Part shown: one piece after another, positions 26,930 to 36,239 of the stretch
Numbering within the stretch: the stretch's first letter is position 1
Layout of the letters: every line of letters begins with the position of its first letter
Assembly (NCBI RefSeq): GCF_916618895.1
Contig: NZ_OU745391.1
Coordinates: forward strand, 310,001-374,000
Direction of reading: 5' to 3'
Length of the DNA stretch: 64,000 nucleotides
Source of the DNA: Pseudoclavibacter sp. Marseille-Q3772
GTDB lineage: Bacteria; Actinomycetota; Actinomycetes; Actinomycetales; Microbacteriaceae
Program-made: the position numbers and the translations under genes
The notes under the pieces: generated by a model
The model's database searches: none
The model's input: the letters and a program-made list of their open reading frames with translations, nothing else
What the model was told of the DNA's origin: nothing

Positions 26930-27634
26930 CTAGCGCAGGTGTGACCGCGACGGGCGGATGCGGTTAGGATCCACACCCTTCGGGATCGGCAAGTCGTTTC
27001 GTTTCAGGGCCTGCAACCGAGTGTCGATTGCGAGAATCTCTGCTCGATGCAACTTCTTTGGCAGCTTCTTTACGTGACGGCGAAGATCCGCGAGAGCAAC
27101 ACCATCCTTGCCAACCAGCACGTGGTGAATCGGTACGTTCGGCAGTGTTCGTTGCATCTTGCGCTGCTCATCTGCGAGGAGCTTCTTGGATGCTGCGCTG
27201 TTCGATTCGGTAAACAGCACCACGCCGGGCTTACCAATGGCTCGGAAGACAACGTCTTTCGTGCGGGGGTTGAGTGCGACAGGCATATCGCTGGTGCGCC
27301 ACTGACCGCGCAGACTTGCCTGCAGCACGGCTCCGGTTACGCCCGGCTGATTGTCGATCTGTGAATACATAACGCGTTCGGCGCGCCAACTCATGATTCG
27401 CATGAACAAGACGAAGCCGAGCATGATGCCCAAGAGCACCATGATGATCCACATGAACACGCTGCCTCGGTAGAGGAAGAGGCACAGCACGATCGCCGCG
27501 ATGATGGGCAGTAACAGTCCCGCGAACATCATGGCGACACCGGGCTTGTCGTACTTCGCCGTCATCTTAAAGACATCGACGAGCTGTCTCATCCGGCCGG
27601 GGTTCGATTCGCTGCTCTTGGAGTTCTTTGCCAT
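26930..27634 (-). CDS. DUF4191 family membrane protein
   Basis: This 234-residue protein has two transmembrane helices (about residues 33-54 and 58-80), followed by a basic cytosolic domain with MYSQIDNQPGVTGAVLQ, RGQWRTSDMPVALNPRT and FRAIGKPGVVLF. That order is typical of the actinobacterial DUF4191 family, whose function is unknown. The C-terminus is Arg/Lys-rich. A TATCCT box nine bases upstream of the ATG, embedded in an inverted repeat, suggests regulated transcription. It diverges from the pseudokinase-like gene. Confidence 0.88.
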   Translation of the reverse strand: MAKNSKSSESNPGRMRQLVDVFKMTAKYDKPGVAMMFAGLLLPIIAAIVLCLFLYRGSVFMWIIMVLLGIMLGFVLFMRIMSWRAERVMYSQIDNQPGVTGAVLQASLRGQWRTSDMPVALNPRTKDVVFRAIGKPGVVLFTESNSAASKKLLADEQRKMQRTLPNVPIHHVLVGKDGVALADLRRHVKKLPKKLHRAEILAIDTRLQALKRNDLPIPKGVDPNRIRPSRSHLR

Positions 27635-27644
27635 AGTGCATCCA

Positions 27645-27697
27645 GGATAGCCCCAGCAGGGCTATCCACAGGACTCGCAACAGCACGGTTATCCACA
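27645..27697. promoter_or_regulatory. inverted repeat plus two DnaA-box-like sites
   Basis: GGATAGCCC-CAGCA-GGGCTATCC (27645-27667) is a perfect 9-bp inverted repeat overlapping the likely -10 of the DUF4191 gene. CTATCCACA (27662-27670) and a consensus TTATCCACA (27689-27697) follow in the same orientation, 27 bases apart. It lies between two divergent membrane-protein genes. Confidence 0.4.
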
Positions 27698-27746
27698 TTT
27701 CGTGCTGCAGCCCGAAAACGGCTCCCGTTTCGGTCACAGTGGAGGC

Positions 27747-28823
27747 ATGGAACAACTCTCGGTGAGTAACGATGATGCGCAGGTCGCTGGCTGGCGGCTA
27801 ATTCGCCCGCTCGGTAAGCCGGATGCGGATGGTGTCCAACGTTTCGTGGGCACCGCGATGTGTCCACCATCCACACAGCAATCGATGTCCGCTCATTGGG
27901 TTGACCATGTGCGCACCATCCATCCAAGTGAGCGGCAACGGGCCATACTGCATATTGCCCGCGATGATCGCGCCGCCCAAATGCTCTCCCGCGAGGCTGC
28001 CGTGCGGCAATTGGTGAGTGGCGATTTCGTTGATGACTTCGCTGAGCTGGTGTCCACCGATCAAGAAACTATTGCGGTGCAACCATGGCATGAGCACCGC
28101 AGCTACGCAGATCTTGTTCGGGCCGGAATCCAGATCAGCGCCGGACAGGCAGTAACGCTCATTGTGCCGGTCATCGAGTGCGTTCTCGTTGCACTCGCGC
28201 GCGATGTACTTCCAACACGATTGAGCCTCACCACCTGCGGTGTCGATACCTTCGGTAAGCCTGCGCTGAGTTGTTGGCGGGCAGCGAACAATGCTCGAGA
28301 GCTCTCGACGATGAAGCAGGATGTCCTACGACAGCAGGTGAATAAGCAGCTCGGTGTCATCGTCGATGCGGTCCTGGACCTCGTCGCAGAACCGATACCT
28401 TCCCACATCCGCAGTCAAACCAATTCGCTACTGAACGGGCGGATAAGGCATGATGACCTGGCCTTGTTGCAGGACGCATTATTCGAATGGAGCGCACCAG
28501 AGCCGGTGGATGCACAAGCTCTCTCTCCCACAGTTACTCGAACATCAACCGTAGACCTGCAGCTCCAGCAGCATGCGCACGGCAACATTCAAGCAACAGA
28601 ACAGTCACATCGGCGCAGTCCTGCTGCGGTGCGTCCGACAACCGAAGGTGATGATGCTCCGCTACTCCAACACAAATCGCCATCCAACGGGTCCAAGACT
28701 CGGGATGCGCTGCGAGACCTCGGGCTCATGGCCCGCTCGGCAGCGCTTTCTGTTCGTGCCGAACTGTGGTTATTACTCGCTGGTGTCGGCGCCTTTATGG
28801 CGACGAGCGCGCTGATACTCTAA
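27747..28823 (+). CDS. divergent pseudokinase-like protein with C-terminal membrane anchor
   Basis: This 358-residue protein begins after GGAGGC, a strong ribosome site. Residues 12-30 (GWRLIRPLGKPDADGVQRF) resemble the glycine-loop start of Hanks-type kinases (GYRLVRRLGxG). QTISREAAVRQ-like sequence (LSREAAVRQLVSGDF) fits the alpha-C region, and ISAGQAVTLIVPVIECVLVAL is followed by a catalytic-loop-like stretch (LTTCGVDTFGKPALSCW) lacking HRD and DFG. A Gln/His-rich linker (about 250-330) leads to a C-terminal helix at about 337-358. I infer a catalytically dead kinase fold anchored by its tail. The family is not otherwise recognised. Confidence 0.7.
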   Translation: MEQLSVSNDDAQVAGWRLIRPLGKPDADGVQRFVGTAMCPPSTQQSMSAHWVDHVRTIHPSERQRAILHIARDDRAAQMLSREAAVRQLVSGDFVDDFAELVSTDQETIAVQPWHEHRSYADLVRAGIQISAGQAVTLIVPVIECVLVALARDVLPTRLSLTTCGVDTFGKPALSCWRAANNARELSTMKQDVLRQQVNKQLGVIVDAVLDLVAEPIPSHIRSQTNSLLNGRIRHDDLALLQDALFEWSAPEPVDAQALSPTVTRTSTVDLQLQQHAHGNIQATEQSHRRSPAAVRPTTEGDDAPLLQHKSPSNGSKTRDALRDLGLMARSAALSVRAELWLLLAGVGAFMATSALIL

Positions 28824-28850
28824 GACAGATACGCCTTAGGGCACACAAAT

Positions 28851-28884
28851 GGGGCAGAAAGCAACACCTGCTACTTTCTGCCCC
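28851..28884. terminator. bidirectional terminator between pseudokinase-like gene and E2 gene
   Basis: GGGGCAGAAAG pairs perfectly with CTTTCTGCCCC around a 12-base loop between two convergent stops; GTTCGTTT follows on the plus strand. Confidence 0.85.
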
Positions 28885-28907
28885 GTTCGTTTCAGTACCG
28901 AATAGCC

Positions 28908-30677
28908 CTAGTACCCGAGGTTTGCCTCGAAGTTACCCTCTTCAAGCCGCTGCTTGATCTGCGTGAGGAATCGGGCTGCGTCTGCACCGTCGATGATCCG
29001 GTGGTCGTAGCTCAGCGCCAGGTGCACCATGGAACGGATTGCAATGGCTTCATTACCGTCCTCGGTCATCACCACGGCAGGCTTCTTCACAACCGCACCG
29101 GTACCGAGGATGGCCAGCTGTGGCAAGAACACCAGGGGAGTGTCGAACAGCGCGCCACGCGAACCGGTGTTGGTGAGCGTGAACGTACCACCGGCAAGCT
29201 CATCCGGGGTGAGCTTGTTGTCTCGTGTACGGCTCGCGAGATCGTCGATCGACTTAGCGAGCTCAGCCAGCGACATTCCACCAGCGTTCTTTACCACCGG
29301 AGTGAGCAGGCCCCGTTCCGTGTCAACCGCGATCGAGATGTTCTCGTGGTCCGGGTAGTGGATCTCATCGTCCTTGACCGTCGCGTTAATTACCGGGTAG
29401 GTCTGCAGGGCTTCCACCGCGGCGACGGCGAAGAACGGCAAGAAGGACAGCTTGCTGCCGGTTTTCTCGAGGAACTCGGCCTTGCGTGCTTGACGGAACT
29501 TAGCCACCCGCGTGACATCAACCTCAACCATCGTCGTGAGCTGAGCGGTCTGCTGCATCGACTCCACTGCGCGTGAGGAAATCACCTTACGCAAGCGCGA
29601 CATCTTCTCGCTCGTACCGCGAAGCGGCGAGACCTCGTATTCACTTGCCGGCTTAGCAGCGGCGGCAGCGGGTGCCGACTTGGCCGCAGACTGCTCGGCA
29701 GCGGCAAGAACATCTTCCTTGCGGATACGACCGCCAACTCCAGTGCCGCTGATCTGCGTCAGGTCAACACCCTTGGCGTTGGCGAGCTTGCGAACAATCG
29801 GGGTGATGTACCGCGGATCGCTCTTGGAACGCGGACGCTTCGGGGGAGTGGGACCGCTGGATGCAGGCGTCGTTGAGCCGTTTCCTGCCGCAGCCGACTG
29901 GTCAGCTTGCTTACCGGTGCTGGCGGCAACGGGATCCGGCGTTGAAACCGTGCGCGCACCACCCTCGGAAGCTGCGGCGTCAGTGGTAACGTCCGTTTCC
30001 GGCTTCGGCTGACTTGCGGCAGCTTCTGGTGACGAATCTTCACGAGGCTTCGACGCCGCACTGCCATCGCCAACGATTGCAAGTACCGAGCCCACCTGTG
30101 CGGTCTCGTCCTCGTTCACGCGGATCTCGAGCAGCGTACCCGCGACCGGCGAGGGAACCTCGGTGTCGACCTTGTCCGTAGATACTTCAACCAGAGCTTC
30201 ATCGACGTTCACGCTGTCGCCAACCTGCTTAAGCCAACGGGTGACCGTACCTTCGGTGACACTTTCGCCAAGCGAGGGGAGCGATACTTCTTCGCCTTCG
30301 GCTGAACCGGTGGCGGATGCTGATTCGTTGCTGGGCTGGGTGGGTTCCCCGGAATCGCTCTGTTGCGCACCAGCTGGCTCGCCGCTCTGCTCTGTTTGCT
30401 GCTTGTCGCCGGAGTCCGAACCCGTCGACTGCGCAGCCGCACCGTCACCAATACGTGCCAGCACCGCGCCAACTTCCGCGGTCTCATCCTCGTTCACGAC
30501 AATTTCCTGCAGCGTACCCGCGACTGGCGACGGCACCTCGGTATCAACCTTGTCGGTTGAAACCTCAACTAGCGGCTCATCGATCTCGACGGTGTCGCCC
30601 ACGTTCTTCAACCAGCGGGTAACGGTGCCCTCAGTCACGCTCTCACCAAGCGCGGGCAGGGTGACGTCCTGACTCAT
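28908..30677 (-). CDS. sucB: dihydrolipoamide acyltransferase E2 (PDH/ODH), two lipoyl domains
   Basis: This 589-residue E2 carries acyl groups between E1 and E3 of 2-oxo acid dehydrogenase complexes. Two lipoyl domains are visible, at about residues 3-75 and 130-200, each with EVSTDKVDTEVPSPVAGTL carrying the lipoyl Lys. Acidic Ser/Glu/Ala linkers follow, then an E3-binding domain (YITPIVRKLANAKGVDL, near 290) and the catalytic domain ending with ALSYDHRIIDGADAARFL. Actinobacteria often use one such E2 for both pyruvate and 2-oxoglutarate complexes. It lies 32 bases downstream of lpd. Confidence 0.93.
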   Translation of the reverse strand: MSQDVTLPALGESVTEGTVTRWLKNVGDTVEIDEPLVEVSTDKVDTEVPSPVAGTLQEIVVNEDETAEVGAVLARIGDGAAAQSTGSDSGDKQQTEQSGEPAGAQQSDSGEPTQPSNESASATGSAEGEEVSLPSLGESVTEGTVTRWLKQVGDSVNVDEALVEVSTDKVDTEVPSPVAGTLLEIRVNEDETAQVGSVLAIVGDGSAASKPREDSSPEAAASQPKPETDVTTDAAASEGGARTVSTPDPVAASTGKQADQSAAAGNGSTTPASSGPTPPKRPRSKSDPRYITPIVRKLANAKGVDLTQISGTGVGGRIRKEDVLAAAEQSAAKSAPAAAAAKPASEYEVSPLRGTSEKMSRLRKVISSRAVESMQQTAQLTTMVEVDVTRVAKFRQARKAEFLEKTGSKLSFLPFFAVAAVEALQTYPVINATVKDDEIHYPDHENISIAVDTERGLLTPVVKNAGGMSLAELAKSIDDLASRTRDNKLTPDELAGGTFTLTNTGSRGALFDTPLVFLPQLAILGTGAVVKKPAVVMTEDGNEAIAIRSMVHLALSYDHRIIDGADAARFLTQIKQRLEEGNFEANLGY

Positions 30678-30709
30678 TGCGTTCTCCTAATGCGTTTACA
30701 GTTCGCGAG

Positions 30710-32083
30710 CTAGATTGCGTGCAGTGGACGACCGGCAAGCGCCATCATCGTCTCACCGATCGTTTCGTTCTGGGTTGGGTGTGCGTGAATGAGCTGGGCG
30801 ACATCCTCGGGGAAGGCCTCCCAGTTCACGATGAGCTGAGCCTGTCCAACAAGCTCGCCCACGCGCGCGCCAATCATGTGAATACCGAGCACCGGTCCGT
30901 CGTTCAAACGAACAGCTTTGACGAATCCGGCCGTTCCCAGAATCGAACTCTTTGCGTTGCCCGCAAGGTTGTATTCGTAGCTGGTTAAGTTCTCGGCGCC
31001 GTGCTCCTCGATGGCCTTTGCCTCGGTGAGGCCAACGGATGCGATCTGCGGCTCTGCGTAGGTCACCTTGGGGATATTAACGTCGGCAACCATGACCGGC
31101 TCCATTCCGGCGATCTGTTCAGCCACGAACACACCGTGCTGATAGCTACGGTGCGCCAGTTGCAGACCGGGCACGATATCGCCGATTGCGTAGACACCCG
31201 GAACACTCGTTTCGAGCTTGTCATTCACCGTGACGAATCCACGTTCCAGGTTGACGCCGACTTCTTCGAAGCCGAGCCCATCAGTAACCGGACCACGACC
31301 GACGGCGACGAGCAGCACATCACCATCGATAGTTTCGCCCTTGTCAGTTTTCACGTGAACGCCATAGTCATCCTGGGTAACCGACTCGAACTTGGTGCCG
31401 AGCTGGAAGCTAATACCGCGCTTCTTATATGCACGCTCCAGCTGCTTAGAAATCGCCTCATCTTCTGCCGGAGCGAGGTGCGGTAGACCCTCGATGATCG
31501 TCACCTCAGCGCCGAGTGAACGCCACAGACTTGCAAACTCGAGACCGATAACGCCACCACCGAGTACGACCGCGCGCTGCGGAATCCAATCCATCTGAAG
31601 CGCCTGATCGCTGGTGATCACATTCCCGGTGATATCCAGTCCCGGGATGGAACGTGAATACGACCCGGTTGCCAGCACGATGTGCTCGCCGACGAGGACA
31701 GTGTCGCCGACGGCAACCTTGTTCTTGTCGATGAGCTTTCCCTCACCGTTGACGACCTCAATCTTCTTCGCCTTGAGCAGCCCTTGCAGACCTTTGAACT
31801 TGCTGGCAACGATGCCGTCACGGAAGGCGCCGAGCTTCTCGGCATCAATCGCTTGCAGCTGCAGCTGAACACCGACGCGCTCACCGTCTTCAACCGCATC
31901 CGCTACCTCAGCGGCGTGCAACATTGCTTTGGTCGGCACACAGCCGCGGTGCAAGCAGGTACCGCCCAGTTTGTCTTTCTCGACTACGACTGCGGACTTG
32001 CCCAGTTGCGTAGCGCGAATGGCAGCGGCGTAACCGGCGCTGCCGCCACCGAGTACTACGAGATCGAAGTGTTGTTCGGCCAC
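30710..32083 (-). CDS. lpd: dihydrolipoyl dehydrogenase E3
   Basis: This 457-residue flavoprotein reoxidises dihydrolipoamide with NAD. The FAD-binding VVLGGGSAGYAAAIRA, the redox disulfide GGTCLHRGCVPTK, the NAD site VVLGGGVIGLEFASLW, GDIVPGLQLAH and the C-terminal His/Glu pair in HAHPTQNETIGE are all present. The GTG at 32083 (VAEQHFDLVVLGGG) follows GGGAGC; the frame extends 13 codons further but without a ribosome site. It forms an operon with the E2 gene and serves AceE encoded elsewhere. Confidence 0.96.
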   Translation of the reverse strand: MAEQHFDLVVLGGGSAGYAAAIRATQLGKSAVVVEKDKLGGTCLHRGCVPTKAMLHAAEVADAVEDGERVGVQLQLQAIDAEKLGAFRDGIVASKFKGLQGLLKAKKIEVVNGEGKLIDKNKVAVGDTVLVGEHIVLATGSYSRSIPGLDITGNVITSDQALQMDWIPQRAVVLGGGVIGLEFASLWRSLGAEVTIIEGLPHLAPAEDEAISKQLERAYKKRGISFQLGTKFESVTQDDYGVHVKTDKGETIDGDVLLVAVGRGPVTDGLGFEEVGVNLERGFVTVNDKLETSVPGVYAIGDIVPGLQLAHRSYQHGVFVAEQIAGMEPVMVADVNIPKVTYAEPQIASVGLTEAKAIEEHGAENLTSYEYNLAGNAKSSILGTAGFVKAVRLNDGPVLGIHMIGARVGELVGQAQLIVNWEAFPEDVAQLIHAHPTQNETIGETMMALAGRPLHAI

Positions 32084-32272
32084 TCGATTGCTCCCTGTCT
32101 TGTTCGTTTGAACCCGACGCATCCTGTTGTTTTTCGACGCGTTCAGGACTGGTTTCGTCGCCTCAACATTCAGCCTGTGAGTGCTGGGATGTGGCTGGCG
32201 CGTTGGTAACGCGCGTCGCTGCGCCAGCCTACACCCGCACAGTTAGTAGGAAGTTGAACGTTGCCGCCAGAT
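32084..32272. other. intergenic region upstream of lpd
   Basis: These 189 bases between the lpd start and the pepA stop should hold the lpd-E2 promoter. I see no convincing -35/-10 pair, no strong hairpin and no small gene. Confidence 0.4.
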
Positions 32273-33739
32273 TTACTGCGCTGCCAGCTGTTCAAACATC
32301 GCAATCAGCGTGCGAACGGGGATGCCGCTACCGCCTTCGGCAACATAGCCGTACGCGCACTTGGTCTCGGCAGGACCGGCAATATCGAGGTGAACCCAGG
32401 GGAGTGCGTCACCCGATTCTGCTTCACCGACGAACCGTTCCAGGAAGGCAGCAGCGAAGAGCATGCCGGCGGAGCGATCACCGGGCTTGGAGTTCACCAT
32501 GTCGGCTACAGGAGACTTCAACCGCTCATTAATTTCCTCTGGAATCGGCATCTGCCAGAACGCTTCGCCGCTTCGGCGTGATGCCGAAAGCATACGTTCG
32601 GCCCACCCATCATCGTTGGCGACCATACCGGTGGTCCGATCACCGAGCGCAACCACGGCAGCACCCGTAAGGGTGGCAATATCGATGATGCAATCCGGTC
32701 GCTGTTCGGAAGCGAGCGCGATGCCGTCGCAGAGTACCAAGCGACCTTCCGCATCCGTGTTCGTTACCTCTACCGTCTGGCCCGAGCGGGTAGTGAGCAC
32801 ATCGTCGGGCTTAATTGCGGAACCGGAAGGCATGTTTTCGGCGAGCATGCACCATCCGGTCAGTGCTACTGGAATCTCCAGCCGAGAGGCCGCAAGAACC
32901 GTACCCAGCACCGATGCGGCACCGCTCATGTCAAACTTCATGCCAACCATAGAACCGGCAGGCTTGATCGACAGGCCTCCCGAGTCGAAGGTGATTCCCT
33001 TCCCGACCAGCGCCACATGTGCTTTTGCTCCGGCCGGCTCATATGACAACCGGACAATGCAAGGCGGGTTCTGCGATCCTTGGCCGACGCCGAGGATGCC
33101 GCCGCAGGCTTCGTCTGCGAGCCGCTGTTCATCCCAAACCTCAACCTTGACGCCTCCCTCGTCGAAGACCTCACCAGCGAGCTGTGCGAAATCTTCGGGC
33201 ACCAGGTTGCTCGGGGGAGTGTTCACCAGGTCGCGGGCGAGCCCCACTGCACCAGCGATGGCGCCGACGCGGTCAAGGAGCGACTGACTCGCGCCCGCAG
33301 CTCCGACTACCTGAGACACCTGCGCATCCTTGCAACCGGTGCCACGGAAGCGGTCGAACGTGTAACCACCGAGCAGGTGCCCGGTCAGCAATGCTTCAAG
33401 TTCGGCTTCGGTTGCCTCCGCGAGGTCGTAGACGACTTGCTCGTCCTTGCGCAGGGCGCGTGCGGCAACACCCGCCGCACGACGCAGCGAATCGTCCGTT
33501 CGCTCCTTGCCGATACCGGCGAGCAGCACGGGAGCTTCCCCGCCTTCGGGCTGTGATACCAGCACGCGATGTGTTTCACCAGCCTTACCAGTCACACCCA
33601 AACGCGTGAGTCGATCGGCATCGATGCCTAGATCAACACTGGCAAGTACGGTGGGGGTTTCGCCAGAAATAACCGGCACAACCGTTACTACTTCGCTCGA
33701 GAACTTCGTTACGTTAGTTTTCAACTCAGCCATAGTCAT
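32273..33739 (-). CDS. pepA: leucyl aminopeptidase (M17)
   Basis: This 488-residue M17 metallopeptidase trims N-terminal residues from peptides. The two-metal site and signature are clear: VGKGITFDSGGLSIKP, MKFDMSGAASVLG, ENMPSGSAIKPDDVL and NTDAEGRLVLCDGI. The start is set at MTMAELKTN (33739), because TAGGCT lies seven bases upstream and homologues begin near here. It diverges from the first PAC2 gene with 38 bases between the starts. Confidence 0.95.
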   Translation of the reverse strand: MTMAELKTNVTKFSSEVVTVVPVISGETPTVLASVDLGIDADRLTRLGVTGKAGETHRVLVSQPEGGEAPVLLAGIGKERTDDSLRRAAGVAARALRKDEQVVYDLAEATEAELEALLTGHLLGGYTFDRFRGTGCKDAQVSQVVGAAGASQSLLDRVGAIAGAVGLARDLVNTPPSNLVPEDFAQLAGEVFDEGGVKVEVWDEQRLADEACGGILGVGQGSQNPPCIVRLSYEPAGAKAHVALVGKGITFDSGGLSIKPAGSMVGMKFDMSGAASVLGTVLAASRLEIPVALTGWCMLAENMPSGSAIKPDDVLTTRSGQTVEVTNTDAEGRLVLCDGIALASEQRPDCIIDIATLTGAAVVALGDRTTGMVANDDGWAERMLSASRRSGEAFWQMPIPEEINERLKSPVADMVNSKPGDRSAGMLFAAAFLERFVGEAESGDALPWVHLDIAGPAETKCAYGYVAEGGSGIPVRTLIAMFEQLAAQ

Positions 33740-33746
33740 GTGGCCG

Positions 33747-33752
33747 AGCCTA
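33747..33752 (-). promoter_or_regulatory. -10 box of leaderless pepA promoter
   Basis: TAGGCT on the minus strand lies seven bases (CGGCCAC) before the ATG at 33739. Confidence 0.5.
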
Positions 33753-33765
33753 CGCCTCGGGCGCG

Positions 33766-33771
33766 TACTAT
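33766..33771 (+). promoter_or_regulatory. -10 box of leaderless promoter for the first PAC2 gene
   Basis: TACTAT lies six bases (TGCCGC) before the ATG at 33778. Together with the pepA -10 it forms a divergent promoter region of 38 bases. Confidence 0.5.
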
Positions 33772-33777
33772 TGCCGC

Positions 33778-34686
33778 ATGTTCCCCCAACACGCGCTGTT
33801 TCACCCAGCCGAAGCATGGTCGAAGGTTACGGCTGAACTGCCAATGATCGCCCTGCTTGCCGGCTACCGTGACGCCGGTTCGACGTTGTTTCAGGCGAAC
33901 GAGAGCCTCATGGACCAGGACGAAGGTGAATTGGTGGCTCGCTTCCACGCTGACGAGTTACTCGATTACCGTGCCCGCCGTCCTCGCGTGCAAGTTACCG
34001 ATCACACGGTAGTTAAGTTTCGCCAACCCGCACTCGACTTACGGTTAATGCGTGATTCCCTCGGGCAGGAGTTCCTGCTCCTGCACGGGTACGAGCCCGA
34101 CTTTAAGTGGGAGGAATTTGCCGCTGCCGTTCTGCAGATCACCCGCCATTTCAACATCTCATCGTTCACTTGGGCACACGCGATTCCGATGCCGGTTCCA
34201 CACACGCGGCCCATCCGCTTGGCGCTCACCGGTAATCGAGAGGACCTCATCGAACGGATGTCCATGTGGCAAAGCGATGTCGAAGCCCCGGCACACGCTC
34301 TTCATCTAGTGGAGTTCGAACTCACCCGGGCATCGGTACCGGTGGTCGATCTTGTTGTGCTCGTTCCGCACTATCTTGCCGAAGGGTCGGTACCTGCAGC
34401 GGCGTTGAGCCTGCTCGAAGCAATCGGCACCGCATCCGGGCGCATGATCGAAACAGAACCGCTACGCGAACGAGGCCGCACATTCCGTGCCGAAGTGGAT
34501 GCCCAGATCCAGGACAATGAAGAGGCACAGCGCATGATTGGTCTGCTGGAGTCGCAGTATGACGGCTTTGTTCGCGGTACTCCGCAGGAGAACCTCTTTG
34601 CCGATGCCGACGGTGAGCTACCAAGCGCAGATGCCATTGCCGCCGAACTGGAACGCTATCTGAAGGCGCGCAAGGATCGAGACTGA
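33778..34686 (+). CDS. PAC2 family protein (first copy)
   Basis: This 302-residue protein has the PAC2 (proteasome assembly chaperone 2-like) fold pattern: MIALLAGYRDAGSTLFQANE near 25-45, FHADELLDYRARRP, DFKWEEFAAAVLQI, AIPMPVPHTRP, and PVVDLVVLVPHYLAEG. The C-terminus EIEAQIQDNEEAQRMIGLLE-like region and the acidic end are typical. Bacterial members have no established role. A second, more distant copy is at 56.1 kb. It is transcribed divergently from pepA. Confidence 0.87.
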   Translation: MFPQHALFHPAEAWSKVTAELPMIALLAGYRDAGSTLFQANESLMDQDEGELVARFHADELLDYRARRPRVQVTDHTVVKFRQPALDLRLMRDSLGQEFLLLHGYEPDFKWEEFAAAVLQITRHFNISSFTWAHAIPMPVPHTRPIRLALTGNREDLIERMSMWQSDVEAPAHALHLVEFELTRASVPVVDLVVLVPHYLAEGSVPAAALSLLEAIGTASGRMIETEPLRERGRTFRAEVDAQIQDNEEAQRMIGLLESQYDGFVRGTPQENLFADADGELPSADAIAAELERYLKARKDRD

Positions 34687-34738
34687 CCGCATCCCGAAAT
34701 CAATCCAAACCAGTCAAACGAGAGTGAGGAGATACTCT

Positions 34739-36133
34739 TTGGAACCGCGACTGCCGAACACTGAACTCTTACGCACGATTCCTCCTCGACTGCCCGGGTT
34801 CATGTTTGCACTGGCGTTAACCGCTTACGGTGTGGCAGTACTGCAGCGAACCTCCCTCGGGGTGGCTGGATTGGATGCGCAGACGCGCTTCGATGCCACC
34901 GCAACGGCGCTGTCTGGACTGCCACTACTGCAGATTGCGATCTATGCGCTGGCACAGGTTCCGGTGGGGATGCTGTTGGACCGATTCGGCCCATCACGAC
35001 TGATCATTGCCGGGGCAATTCTGATGAGTGCGGGCCAGCTCGTTGTGGCACTGGCACCATCAATTACCGTTGCGATCCTCGGCCGAATACTGCTGGGGAT
35101 TGGGGATGCGACCACATTCGTCAGTGCGCTCCGTCTGGTCTCTGCCTGGTTCCGTCCACGCAAAGTGCCGATCATGCAGCAATGGTTATCGAACGGTGGC
35201 CAAGTCGGCCAATTCCTTTCGGCCGTGCCCTTTGCGATGCTGCTGCACTTCTCCTCATGGGAAGTCGCGTTCATCGCGACGGCGGCCCTGAGCATCGTGA
35301 TGGGCGTGGTGTTTATCGCGGCGTTGCGTGACTCACCGCATAATCGGTACGAACCCAGTCCGGTATCGCTGCGTCAAGCTCTGGCGAACTTGGGCACATC
35401 GATTGCTCGCCCCGGAACGCAATTGGGGTATTGGTCGCACTTCACCCTGCTATTCCCGGGACTAGTCTTCGGTTTGTTGTGGGGCTATCCGCTCATGGTG
35501 CAGGGCCTGGGTATCGATGAACGTATCGCTGCGGCGTTCCTACTAGTGCCGGTTGTCGCGGGCATGACGATCGGTCCAGTGCTGGGAGTGCTTACTGCCA
35601 GGTTCCCCCTGCAGCGCTCGAATCTGGTCATCGGGATCAGTATTGTGGTCGCGCTGTTCTGGATTGGGCTTATCTCGTGGCCGGGCCAGCCACCGCTGTG
35701 GTACTTCCTGCTCACGCTCGTGATTACGGGTTTGGGGTCCACCGGGTCGACGATCGGGTTCGACTTCGCCCGCACATTTAACCCGACGTCCAGTTACGGC
35801 GCCGCCTCAGGAATCGTCAACGTGGGTGGTTTCACCTCAGGTTCGCTCGCGCTCCTAGGAATCGGAATGCTCATCGACTCGGTATCAGGCGGTGCTGAAC
35901 CCACGTGGGACGCGTTCCGTGTCGCGTTCTGGGTGGTACCCGCTGTGATCGGAATCGGTGTCCTATTTCTTCTGCATGCCAAGCGTCGCACACGGTCTCG
36001 CTTCGCCGCAGAAGAGGGTGTTGTCGTCGCTCCGCTGTGGAGCATCATTGCACGCAAGTGGCGGCGTCATGATGCTGAAGAGGCTCAGCATCAAGCGAAA
36101 CCAAAGTCAAGTCTTGACAAAACGGCTCCCTGA
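34739..36133 (+). CDS. MFS transporter
   Basis: This 464-residue protein has 12 predicted membrane helices starting near residue 20. Motif A is visible after helix 2 (GMLLDRFGPSRL), with GRILLGIGDATTFVSALRL in helix 4. A large central loop and a basic C-terminal tail of about 45 residues complete it. The TTG at 34739 is chosen because GAGGAG lies seven bases upstream; the GTG at 34724 would place the ribosome site inside the coding region. The substrate is unknown; the pattern resembles nitrate/oxalate-type or general MFS exporters only broadly. Confidence 0.88.
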   Translation: MEPRLPNTELLRTIPPRLPGFMFALALTAYGVAVLQRTSLGVAGLDAQTRFDATATALSGLPLLQIAIYALAQVPVGMLLDRFGPSRLIIAGAILMSAGQLVVALAPSITVAILGRILLGIGDATTFVSALRLVSAWFRPRKVPIMQQWLSNGGQVGQFLSAVPFAMLLHFSSWEVAFIATAALSIVMGVVFIAALRDSPHNRYEPSPVSLRQALANLGTSIARPGTQLGYWSHFTLLFPGLVFGLLWGYPLMVQGLGIDERIAAAFLLVPVVAGMTIGPVLGVLTARFPLQRSNLVIGISIVVALFWIGLISWPGQPPLWYFLLTLVITGLGSTGSTIGFDFARTFNPTSSYGAASGIVNVGGFTSGSLALLGIGMLIDSVSGGAEPTWDAFRVAFWVVPAVIGIGVLFLLHAKRRTRSRFAAEEGVVVAPLWSIIARKWRRHDAEEAQHQAKPKSSLDKTAP

Positions 36134-36239
36134 CAATAGTGAATTTCCGGCCGTGTAGAATTGCCCGCGTAGACCCAGTCGGGCGCGATGCGACTTGACA
36201 TGGGCATTGATTATTTGCCCGCAAAATAGGGAGACATTC

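Noticed and set aside
27645..27697. Replication origin (oriC), because of DnaA-box-like sites
   Set aside because: Only two boxes, no dnaA/dnaN/rpmH context and no AT-rich unwinding region.
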